Of a DNA stretch of 28,080 nt, positions 1 through 7,466 are shown one piece after another. The notes under the pieces are model-generated. The model was not told the DNA's origin, ran no database searches, and saw only the letters and a program-made list of their open reading frames with translations. The DNA is from Lachnospiraceae bacterium UBA7481 (GTDB lineage: Bacteria; Bacillota; Clostridia; Lachnospirales; Lachnospiraceae). The stretch covers positions 1 to 28,080 of the forward strand of contig DLOP01000031.1 in the NCBI GenBank assembly GCA_002478505.1. The letters are read 5' to 3'. Position 1 is the first letter of the stretch, and the number at the start of each line of letters is the position of its first letter. Both the position numbers and the translations under genes were made by a program.

Positions 1-46
1 TGCTGCAAACAGATTTAAGTACACGGTTTTTATGGCAAAAATGAGA

Positions 47-171
47 AAAGCGCTTCCGGCTTAGAACTTGCCAGAGGCGCTTTGTCTACAGTCTGTGGCG
101 GGAAATTCTTCCCGCCTACGGTGGTCCAAAGAGCTATCGCCCAGACCAAAACTGTAACTCGTTACAGTTTT
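47..171 (+). ncRNA. candidate structured RNA with its own terminator
   Basis: Three consecutive folds are visible. (1) A stem pairs 47-60 with 70-83 (AAAGCGC against GCGCTTT, then seven more positions with one mismatch and one G-U pair). (2) A three-way junction spans 91-146: outer helix GTCTG (91-95) with CAGAC (142-146), an 8-bp hairpin 97-104/109-116 with loop ATTC, and a 6-bp helix 120-125/136-141 that needs G-U pairs, so it fits RNA on the plus strand. (3) A terminator hairpin follows at 148-171. No reading frame covers the stretch. The 5' end may lie to the left of the window. I do not recognise it as a known riboswitch or small RNA family; it could also be the 3' leader or trailer of a gene outside the window. 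Confidence 0.35.
148..171 (+). terminator. intrinsic-type terminator
   Basis: An 11-bp perfect inverted repeat (AAAACTGTAAC / GTTACAGTTTT) with a 2-nt spacer is followed on the plus strand by TTTTATTCTATTC. The A/T flanks of the stem also allow some function on the minus strand. It closes the structured segment at 47-146. Confidence 0.6.
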
Positions 172-809
172 ATTCTATTCATAGGATACCATATCTATAC
201 ATAATTTACAACTATTTCTTCCAAACAAAATTCATATTCAGAATGACAACTCCTAATTCATTTTCTTCCTTTTTACAAAAGTGTTCCTACGGTAAACTGG
301 AATTTGATATTAAACATGTTAATCCTTACTATTCATCTATAGGAATATCACGATGAATAATCTTTAATTCTGTAAAGCAGGTTAAAAAATTAAATCATGG
401 CATCCCTCTATTTTCATATTACTCAAACTCTATAATCAGTATTGTATATAGTGTTTTCTAATTCCTACCGCTACTATATATTGTGTAATTATTCCTTATA
501 TTCTATGGTTTCTACAGCTTTTTATGGATTTTTGCAACCGTTTTGAAACCAAATTGTGATTTTTGCTTTTCTTATACACCTACTCTCTATTCCCTTTGAA
601 TATAATTCATTTTACTCTACCTGATTTCAAATTTCAATAAGAACTGTATGCCTGTAGATACTTTTTTACTGACTATTATGAAACTTGCGGTAACTTAAAT
701 CTTTATAAGCTATTTTATGAAATTCGCCTATTTTAAGCCTTTTCCATATAACAAATTACAGTTTCTTATCCAAAATCATGTTTTCGTGAAACTTACGGTA
801 ACTTAAATG
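172..809. other. AT-rich stretch without a gene
   Basis: About 640 bp of AT-rich DNA with no credible reading frame on either strand and no RNA gene that I recognise. The only structure seen is the direct repeat pair at 680-700 and 788-808. It lies downstream of the AlbA_2 gene and just outside the candidate left edge of the island. Confidence 0.6.
680..808. repeat. 21-bp imperfect direct repeat pair
   Basis: The 21-bp segment at 680-700 recurs at 788-808 with one difference (G against A at the eighth base). Both copies share the 13-bp end CGGTAACTTAAAT. The start-to-start distance is 108 bp, and the right copy ends two bases from the stop codon of the AlbA_2 gene. The function is unknown: old target-site duplication, recombination site or regulatory repeat are all possible. 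Confidence 0.6.
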
Positions 810-2291
810 CTATGCCCAATGCGGAATATATTTCATATATCGTGGAGCTGTTGACTCGTCTACAGGTTTAATCAAGCCCGCTTCTACTGTGTCTTTTATA
901 ATCCGCGAAGCCTTTGTTTTCTCTGTCTTATCAAACCCGAAAAGTTCTCTCACATCAGCATTCCCAATTGCTCCAAAGCGAACATACGCTAAACATGCGT
1001 GCATATAACAGGTTCGTATGCGATCTTCCTTAGACGTCAATTCAAACGGTATGCTCGCAAACATAACCACTTTTGTAAATTGATTATTTTGATTTTCTAT
1101 TCTTGGTGCGAGCAAAGAAAATCTACCGGTTTCTCCAATGATTTTGTCATAGCCGCTTCCACGTTCCTCACAAATACCGCATCTATGCATAAATCCGGCA
1201 ATATTTTCATTTCTTGATACCGGCACAGTATCTACTATTCTTTCAATCGCAACTAACGGTGCGCCTGCATTTGAAAATTCTATTCTATCAGAAAACAATT
1301 CCACCATAGGATTCGTGCCTTTTTGTTCCAGTGCCTGATGGATCATAATATTTGCCAAAAGTTCCCTGATTGCAATTTCCGGAAATGTAGTTACCTTTTT
1401 TCGAATATTACCTTCCAGTATTTCTTCATGTGATGAAATAGTCATAATATATTTTACAACTTCTTCAAAAGAAATTGCATAACCACTATTAAAAGTTTCT
1501 TCATCAATTCCATGCAGCCTTGTATCATCCTGATAACGAATAACACGGATCCCTCTGCGTATCAAACCTTCAAATTTCCTAAAATTTTTAGCCAACATTA
1601 AAACGCCGTAATTCGTAATATCCCAATGCTTTGCATCATTTCGGCGAATGAATTTTTCTTTTTCAAAATCTTCCAGCATCTTTTCTCGATTGCTAGGAAT
1701 AGGCAGCTCCAGCTTATCATAATATTTTGTATAATCCAATAATGCTGCAACTGCTTCATCAGTTGCATTAAAATACGCCGTTCTCAATTCATATGGCGTT
1801 GTATCAAACATACTCCATAGCTCAGCTTCTTTTTCCTTATAATCCACCAACGGCTTAAGGTTCGTACCAACCCGTATATAAGCAATTTTTTCAAATTTCG
1901 TGGGTTCCGTTTCTGCCGCCGGGATTTCAATCATAGTCACACTAACATCGTTCCCCTGTTCGTCTTTTCCCATCGGCACTTCATAAAAACGAAAATTGAT
2001 TTTAGGGTTGACCATCCGCACAAGCCATGCTTCAAGCTCTTCATTTCCCTTTTTTGCTTGTCTATATTTAAAATCCGTCCCGACTACTTTATGCGTACTA
2101 TTTTCAATACCCCATATCAAATATGCTTTCGGTTTTTCCCACAAAACAGCAACATTGCTTAGTCCAGATATATATTTGGCAATACGTTCCGGATCTTTAT
2201 TATTGCACTTAAGCTCTACCCACTCAACCTCTGTAGGAAGCTTCGCCAACTCTCTTACCAAGCTTTCCAAATATTCTTTTGATCTTGCCAT
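810..2291 (-). CDS. AlbA_2/HATPase domain putative transcriptional regulator
   Basis: 493 residues. The N-terminal part (about 15-150) resembles the Schlafen AlbA_2 domain, with the acidic EVEWVELK stretch at about 21-28 and an I-P core at IEIPAAETEP. The region at about 300-400 resembles the RecG-like HATPase_c_4 module: PEIAIRELLANIMIHQA as N-box, then ELFSDRIEFSNAG. The last 80 residues look like a winged helix. Such proteins are often labelled RecG-like ATP-dependent helicase, but no helicase motif is visible; they are probably nucleic-acid-binding regulators and are frequent in defence and accessory regions. AGGAGG lies 6 bp before the ATG. The gene follows the four-gene cassette on the same strand, but 220 bp and a candidate att site separate them, so co-function is not shown. 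Confidence 0.8.
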   Translation of the reverse strand: MARSKEYLESLVRELAKLPTEVEWVELKCNNKDPERIAKYISGLSNVAVLWEKPKAYLIWGIENSTHKVVGTDFKYRQAKKGNEELEAWLVRMVNPKINFRFYEVPMGKDEQGNDVSVTMIEIPAAETEPTKFEKIAYIRVGTNLKPLVDYKEKEAELWSMFDTTPYELRTAYFNATDEAVAALLDYTKYYDKLELPIPSNREKMLEDFEKEKFIRRNDAKHWDITNYGVLMLAKNFRKFEGLIRRGIRVIRYQDDTRLHGIDEETFNSGYAISFEEVVKYIMTISSHEEILEGNIRKKVTTFPEIAIRELLANIMIHQALEQKGTNPMVELFSDRIEFSNAGAPLVAIERIVDTVPVSRNENIAGFMHRCGICEERGSGYDKIIGETGRFSLLAPRIENQNNQFTKVVMFASIPFELTSKEDRIRTCYMHACLAYVRFGAIGNADVRELFGFDKTEKTKASRIIKDTVEAGLIKPVDESTAPRYMKYIPHWA

Positions 2292-2432
2292 GCCAAGCCT
2301 CCTACTTAAATCTCAATATTTTCAATATAAAACTTACTTAAACTTCCCATACCCTAAATGGACTTTGGGCCAAGCAGCATAATATAATCATTATAATCCC
2401 TATTGTATCAGAAATGCGCGAATTTTAGCCGT

Positions 2433-2444
2433 TATTCGAACTCT
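2433..2444 (-). other. candidate att site (guaA 3'-end duplicate)
   Basis: On the minus strand the 12 bases AGAGTTCGAATA are identical, and in the same orientation, to the last codons of guaA at 13725-13736. The identity does not extend cleanly beyond the 12 bp. The site lies in the 220-bp gap between the four-gene cassette and the AlbA_2 gene, which otherwise holds only the RBS of that gene. Guanine metabolism genes such as guaA are known 3'-end integration sites for genomic islands. The assignment as the distal att copy is inference; a chance 12-mer match is possible. Confidence 0.4.
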
Positions 2445-2511
2445 CTAATCTGGTGATTTAACTCTGTTGTTTTGAATCTGAAAACACCAACATAGACGTA
2501 TACTCTTACAT

Positions 2512-3444
2512 CTATATTTCTATATTATACACATATGAAATATAAACATCATGACTTTTCACATTATTATATTTATTAGAAAATGGATATACAACTCTCA
2601 CATTCTCATGTTCTAATGCATATAGACACGCACCTAATGAAATCGGTTTTGTACTTAGTGGAGCTATGCAAACAAGATCCCCCTCCTCTATTCTATTATC
2701 TAAAATATTATATACTTCAAAGGGATTATCTGCAGGTGCATACAATATTCTGTTCCGTTTTAAATTAAGTAGGCTATAATTATTAATTACGCTTATGTCT
2801 TTATATTTTTGATAATATGAAGGAATTGTATTAACTAAATACAAACTTTTATACGTTGTGTCCTCAACAACTTTTAAAGACAAAGCCCCTTCAAATCCCA
2901 TAAATATATATAAAGCGTCCTCCTGTGACATATCAACCACTCCACCAAAACCCATTATTTCTTCTAACACTAAATCTCCAGTATAAGACTTATATGATGT
3001 AAAAGGTTCATCTTTGAAAATGTAATCAAAAGGAATAGTATTTATAACTCGCAAACTATGAATCTCAATTAATTTTAGATACTTTAGCAACAAAAAAATA
3101 TGCATTGTTCTCAAACTTGATATGTCAATAATAATAGAACTCATATCCGCAAATTTAATTTCTTTAATGCAGGCAATAAATTGATCTTGTTCGTCAGGGA
3201 CATCATAAACTATTCCTCCAGCGTGCTTTATAGAATCCAGAACATTCTGAACAACAGTTGATTGGTCTTTTTTAACATATGATAATACTGCTACATTATC
3301 ATAACATCCCGAATTCTCATTCAAATATTTCCAACTATAATATGCACGTTCCTCACCATCATAGGCCAACAAAAAGAGGGCAGCATTCTTCACATCACCA
3401 TTCTGCTCTAAACGTGACATGGAATATATACGACTACTATTCAT
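2512..3444 (-). CDS. unrecognised two-lobed Rossmann-like protein, last gene of cassette
   Basis: 310 residues from the chosen start at 3444, which has GGAGGG 8 bp upstream and overlaps the stop region of the ATPase gene by 8 bp; a longer in-frame start at 3465 lacks a good RBS. No signal peptide or membrane segment. Two alternating strand/helix lobes are visible. Lobe 1 has ALFLLAYDGEER (22-33), a second strand AVLSY, and IIIDISSLR (104-112). Lobe 2 has YIFMGFEGA (179-187) and CIAPLSTKPISLGA (259-272), then RVVYP (283-287). These loop motifs after strands look like ligand or catalytic sites. From memory, similar GEER/DISS-R/GFEG/P-L-x-x-K-P motif sets occur in uncharacterised bacterial proteins, but I cannot name a family or activity. 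The overlap with the ATPase gene argues that it is an integral part of the system, perhaps sensor or effector. Confidence 0.75.
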   Translation of the reverse strand: MNSSRIYSMSRLEQNGDVKNAALFLLAYDGEERAYYSWKYLNENSGCYDNVAVLSYVKKDQSTVVQNVLDSIKHAGGIVYDVPDEQDQFIACIKEIKFADMSSIIIDISSLRTMHIFLLLKYLKLIEIHSLRVINTIPFDYIFKDEPFTSYKSYTGDLVLEEIMGFGGVVDMSQEDALYIFMGFEGALSLKVVEDTTYKSLYLVNTIPSYYQKYKDISVINNYSLLNLKRNRILYAPADNPFEVYNILDNRIEEGDLVCIAPLSTKPISLGACLYALEHENVRVVYPFSNKYNNVKSHDVYISYVYNIEI

Positions 3445-5470
3445 CTTTAAATCCCTCCATATCAAAAATACTTATCTGTCCACTTGCTTCCTTATTTTTC
3501 TTTCTTTTCTCACTTTGATTATCCGAATCATAAAAATCATATAGCATAGAATGGATTTGTTCGCAATCAAATTGGGGATTTACTCCACCTCTTGTTCTAT
3601 ATGAAATATTGAATATAGGATAAAACACTTTATTAATATGATAAATGTCTCCTTTTCTATTTACACTCGCAGAAAGACGCTGTGCCTTCTCCTTTTTTAT
3701 AATCATGGACCAACTTAATGCTGTTTTTATTATTTCTTTGTCGTCAGCATATAAACTCATTTCATCAAATACAAATTGATTTGTCTCCGGGTAACGAATT
3801 TTTCTATCCTTATGGTAATTAGAAAAAATATTCCCCAAATTCAGAATAAAAGTTCTTATATTTTTACCATATTTAATAATCGAACAAATCTCATCAAATT
3901 CAGCTTTCGCAAAATTATGAATTGCTCTACTTTGTGTCTCTTTTGAAATTTTACCTGTTTCATAAAAGTTTTTCTTTTCAAAGAAACATGCATCGCTAAT
4001 AATAGTCCTACATATATTAATGAAAGTTCTCGGATTACCATTTGATAAATAACTTATCGAATTAAATCCATAATACAACTTATCCTTTTTGTACACTGTA
4101 CACAAAAAGGCTGTGATAGCATAACGATATTTATTATTATAATCATCTGCATACTTTTTCACAGCACCATTTGTTTTATCTCCAAAAAAGCTTTTCATCG
4201 TTTCAGATACTTGTTTTGCAGTTTCAAGACTATCTTCTCTTTTTCTAATAACCCACAAAGCATTAATGGTCTCTGCTATAGGATTATCATCATTCCTAAT
4301 TATTTCAACAATTTTATTACATAATTCTTCATCTTTAGCCAAATTGGGATTTTCTTTGAGTATGTAATACAAATGTTGCTTTCTTTTTTTACATACTTCT
4401 TTGCATTCTATATCTAAATTTTCCCTATCCCCTAACATATTTATTATATCAAAATCGGTTCCGTTTTTCTGTTTCATGATATCAAACCTTTTTTCAGCAA
4501 TTCCCAAAAAATATTCACGAACTTTTTTATTATCCTTTTTGTCTAGTTCCCTATCTAAAGAAGCCAAATAATAATCATTATTTTCCCTCAGATACTCGAC
4601 ATCATTAATTGTCTCATTTGTGATAACACCCTCGCTTCTTCTTCCAACCCTAATTGAAATATCATCCCTTGCAAATTTAATAAGTGAATTAAATCTTTTT
4701 TGTAATTCAATCGACAAATTTTCAAACTCATCAAACATAAATACAAAAAGAACACCATTAAATTGTAAATAATTTTCTTTTAATTGTACTACAATTCTAC
4801 TACTTATATTAAACAAATCCAACATAAAATCTGGCTGAAATTCTTCATCTATAAAAGCAGAACGGTTTTTGTAATTACTAATGTAATTTACCTGATTACA
4901 TACATAATTATATAATTCTCTCAGGGTGTTAATATTGTTAAAGTCTTTCAGGGGTGTATCGTTAATAATCTTTTTTACCATTTCTGATTCATGATTACAA
5001 TTTATCTCTTTTTTATTTAGCAAAACAAAATACAATTCTAACATATTTTTACAAAACAAAAGTTCCAAATAGGAATCAAATATTTTTGTCCAACCTTCAT
5101 CACTAACTTTTCGAAAAATTGATTTAAAAGTAGAAATAAATGAATCATCACAACGATAGTAAAATCCCACCTCCATCTCATCACTTATAACTTCTAAAAA
5201 ATTTCTATTTTGCTTTTCTGCCCGTTCTAATTGTGCTGGATACGAAAAATATTTTAAGATAGTTGTCTTTCCCGAACCTCTTGAGCCTTGCAAAATAATA
5301 GGAACCTTGCAAGTTCTAAACTTAAATTCATCAAAATCATTTAATAATCCCTGCTGAAACGGACTACACCAATATTCTACAATTTGTCTCGGTTCCAAAA
5401 CATTAGCATTTATATCTTCAAATGGATTTTCAAATATATCTTTCGAATTTATCATCTCTCTCTTTAACAT
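3437..5470 (-). CDS. ORC/Cdc6-like P-loop ATPase of conflict system
   Basis: 677 residues. Walker A is GSRGSGKTT at 62-70. The hydrophobic strand VLFVFMFDEFE (240-250) is a Walker B with D247-E248. IRVGRR (273-278) and NGNPRTFINICR in the C-terminal third resemble the sensor and arginine regions of the ORC/Cdc6/STAND-type ATPases. The remainder is helical, with no nuclease or membrane segment seen. From memory, ORC-CDC6-like ATPases have been linked by comparative genomics to PRTase-type conflict effectors, which fits the next gene upstream. The first Met gives a 41-bp overlap with the PRTase gene; the Met at residue 6 would give a 26-bp overlap. Both imply translational coupling. Strongly AT-rich (Lys, Asn, Ile, Tyr codons). 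Likely role: ATP-dependent switch or sensor that licenses the partner proteins. Confidence 0.75.
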   Translation of the reverse strand: MLKREMINSKDIFENPFEDINANVLEPRQIVEYWCSPFQQGLLNDFDEFKFRTCKVPIILQGSRGSGKTTILKYFSYPAQLERAEKQNRNFLEVISDEMEVGFYYRCDDSFISTFKSIFRKVSDEGWTKIFDSYLELLFCKNMLELYFVLLNKKEINCNHESEMVKKIINDTPLKDFNNINTLRELYNYVCNQVNYISNYKNRSAFIDEEFQPDFMLDLFNISSRIVVQLKENYLQFNGVLFVFMFDEFENLSIELQKRFNSLIKFARDDISIRVGRRSEGVITNETINDVEYLRENNDYYLASLDRELDKKDNKKVREYFLGIAEKRFDIMKQKNGTDFDIINMLGDRENLDIECKEVCKKRKQHLYYILKENPNLAKDEELCNKIVEIIRNDDNPIAETINALWVIRKREDSLETAKQVSETMKSFFGDKTNGAVKKYADDYNNKYRYAITAFLCTVYKKDKLYYGFNSISYLSNGNPRTFINICRTIISDACFFEKKNFYETGKISKETQSRAIHNFAKAEFDEICSIIKYGKNIRTFILNLGNIFSNYHKDRKIRYPETNQFVFDEMSLYADDKEIIKTALSWSMIIKKEKAQRLSASVNRKGDIYHINKVFYPIFNISYRTRGGVNPQFDCEQIHSMLYDFYDSDNQSEKRKKNKEASGQISIFDMEGFKDE

Positions 5471-6338
5471 TTTTAATTTTTTCCTTTCTTAAAAATATTG
5501 GACTCCAATTGTTGCTAGACCAAAAAATCGGTAATGTATTATTTGGAATATTATAATTAAATCCAAAACATAGTTGCCCATTTTTATATCCTAGCCCATT
5601 CTTTTTTTCTAATTTATCTCCATAATGTTTTGCGATTTGCATTGCCTTCTCTCTTAATGTTGGATAATTTAAGAACATGATTGAATTTTCCGAAAAACAT
5701 TTATCTCTATTATCCAACAAATTGCAGCATATTACTATTATACCCAATTCCTCCAACTTTCTAACTGCCACATCTGTCGCAAACAAAGTGATATAATATA
5801 TCTTTTTATAATGAGTATTTTGCAAATGATTATAAAAAAATCTTGCAGCTGTGCCACCACTTAATGTAACATCATCAATATATACTGCTATAATATTATC
5901 CCCTTCAGGAATATGAGTTGGATAAACAAATCTATCAACACTTAATTTTGCTTCCTGTCTAAAAAAATATAATAATAGGCCACCACTTTCCCCAGCAGAT
6001 CCTATCGCGGCAAAATATGTATTATCTATCAGTTTTTTAATGCTTTTCTCTTCAAATATATAGTCTGATTTAACCATGTCATGTATAAGCTGTTTATATA
6101 ACATCTTACACAAATGATTCACTTCATATTCGTTGTAATATGTAAAATTACACAACATCCACAATGCTATCCTTTGTTCTTCTTCTATTGTATAAACTTC
6201 TCCACAAAAGTTATCCAACCATTTTTCTATTTCATCCCTTGACAAATTGCATTTCCAGGAAGTTTGTATGGTTTTCTTCATTATTTCCATCATCGTATTC
6301 ATACTAGGAAATTTTTCAGGCCATTCAATTTTTTCCAT
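5430..6338 (-). CDS. phosphoribosyltransferase-fold protein (PRTase-CE-like)
   Basis: 302 residues. The type I PRTase signature is clear: IIAVYIDDVTLSGGT at 149-163, i.e. four hydrophobic residues, the acidic pair D155-D156, then T-x-S-G-G-T, which binds the ribose-5-phosphate part of PRPP. AIGSAGESGG at 111-120 may be the earlier PPi-type loop. The C-terminal NNTLPIFWSSNNWSPIFLR is a distinctive tail that I associate from memory with PRTase proteins of conflict systems. The helical N-terminal 100 residues do not match a housekeeping PRTase, and no nucleobase-salvage neighbour exists. Gene start: GGAGAG 4 bp before the ATG, 9 bp after the methyltransferase stop; the 3' end overlaps the ATPase gene. 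Likely an effector or signal enzyme acting on nucleotides; the substrate is unknown. Confidence 0.8.
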   Translation of the reverse strand: MEKIEWPEKFPSMNTMMEIMKKTIQTSWKCNLSRDEIEKWLDNFCGEVYTIEEEQRIALWMLCNFTYYNEYEVNHLCKMLYKQLIHDMVKSDYIFEEKSIKKLIDNTYFAAIGSAGESGGLLLYFFRQEAKLSVDRFVYPTHIPEGDNIIAVYIDDVTLSGGTAARFFYNHLQNTHYKKIYYITLFATDVAVRKLEELGIIVICCNLLDNRDKCFSENSIMFLNYPTLREKAMQIAKHYGDKLEKKNGLGYKNGQLCFGFNYNIPNNTLPIFWSSNNWSPIFLRKEKIKNVKERDDKFERYI

Positions 6339-6347
6339 TGTACTCTC

Positions 6348-7256
6348 CTAAAATCTGTACTTTGATCCCTGATAATAATCCTTATCCACCTCTATACTAA
6401 TCCAATGTCTCTCCAATTTTTCTGCACAATATCCCGTTGTGTTACTTCCCGCAAAACAATCTAGAACAATGTCTTGAGTTTTAGTCAACATTTTAATAAA
6501 ATATTCGGGAATTTGGTGTGGCATACGAGCTGGATGAATTGGTAATCCTCTTTTTTTACATTCTTCCAAATACCTCCCTTTTGATTCTGTATTTGGTGCA
6601 ATAATTACATTAGATGGAATCGCACCACCATTATTAATACAAAATGATTTATCACTAATATTATGCTCTGAAGGTCTTTTCCCCGCATTATATTTTCCAG
6701 TTCCCAGCAATTTAATCATTTGTTTGCTATATTCCTCCAATACATTTTTATTATTTGCATAAGGATATGGTGTTGTTGAAAGCCACCAAATTCTAGTAAA
6801 TGAATCTTTAACTCGTATCCTTTTCTTGTTGACCCATTCAATTGGCCCCGGCAAACGAGCTGGATTATAATAAATAAATTCTTGACACAAATATAATCCG
6901 CATTTATTTTTAAACTCTAGCAAAGTTTCCATCGGCAACGTAGAAAATGTTGGTTCTCCACTATTCCATGCATTACCAATTTCTATTACAATTGAGCCAG
7001 TCGGTGTCAACAATTTTTTAAGTTGATTTCCTACACTATATAACCATTCCTTATATTCTTCTCCCGCAAGATTGCCATACTTTTTAGCTCGATTCAAGGG
7101 AAATGGAGGTGATGTAAAAACCAATTGTATTTTCCCTTTATAATTTTCATACACATATTTTTCTAATACAGTTTCACATTTTCCATTTATACATATCCCA
7201 CTTTTTGTTCGATATCTCCGCCATCTCTTATCACTAGGCAAAATCATTTGTGACAT
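6348..7256 (-). CDS. PvuII-like N4-cytosine DNA methyltransferase
   Basis: 302 residues. The catalytic motif TSPPF is at 48-52, and the SAM-binding motif DCFAGSNTTG at 266-275 comes after it, i.e. beta-class order. The stretch GPIEWVNKKRIRVKDSF and the segment after TSPPF (PLNRAKKYGN) closely recall M.PvuII, an N4-cytosine type II enzyme; TSPPF itself is typical of N4-cytosine rather than adenine enzymes. AAGGAG lies about 10 bp before the ATG. No restriction nuclease of type II form is adjacent; the next genes are the PRTase and ATPase, only 9 bp away. It may mark self DNA so that the cassette ignores the host genome. The target sequence cannot be read from the protein. Confidence 0.85.
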   Translation of the reverse strand: MSQMILPSDKRWRRYRTKSGICINGKCETVLEKYVYENYKGKIQLVFTSPPFPLNRAKKYGNLAGEEYKEWLYSVGNQLKKLLTPTGSIVIEIGNAWNSGEPTFSTLPMETLLEFKNKCGLYLCQEFIYYNPARLPGPIEWVNKKRIRVKDSFTRIWWLSTTPYPYANNKNVLEEYSKQMIKLLGTGKYNAGKRPSEHNISDKSFCINNGGAIPSNVIIAPNTESKGRYLEECKKRGLPIHPARMPHQIPEYFIKMLTKTQDIVLDCFAGSNTTGYCAEKLERHWISIEVDKDYYQGSKYRF

Positions 7257-7260
7257 AGTA

Positions 7261-7421
7261 TCAATCTCTCCTTATTATATATTTTCTAAGAACTCTTACT
7301 TTATCCAATACCACAAATGGCTGTTCATCATCAAAAGGATAAAACTTATTCCGATAATTACCCTTACACAGTTGACAAAACTTCGATGCATATATCCTAT
7401 TTTTTCAAATTTGTCTCTCAC
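7261..7421 (-). pseudogene. possible small broken ORF between Res and methyltransferase
   Basis: The roughly 205-bp gap after the Res tail has a short frame starting at GTG 7419-7421 (MRDKFEK...). If one A is added to the A6 run at 7400-7405, it continues as a plausible protein with a C-x-x-C pair (KFCQLCKGNYRNKF) and then PFDDEQPFVVLDK, ending at the stop 7261-7263 right before the methyltransferase RBS. As sequenced it is not open. It may be a small lost gene or spacer DNA. Confidence 0.25.
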
Positions 7422-7466
7422 TTTCTTTGTTAGTAATTACTCACTTGCCTCCCTAAAGAAGCCTCA

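Noticed and set aside
2425..2450. TTCGAAT looks like a tRNA T-loop
   Set aside because: The flanks do not pair as a T-stem, and no acceptor, anticodon or D arm is present; the match to the guaA 3' end explains it better.
5430..6338. Retron-associated PRTase
   Set aside because: No reverse transcriptase or msr/msd-like RNA is found anywhere in the window.
6348..7256. Ordinary type II R-M system
   Set aside because: No stand-alone restriction nuclease is adjacent; the following genes are PRTase, ATPase and an unknown protein.
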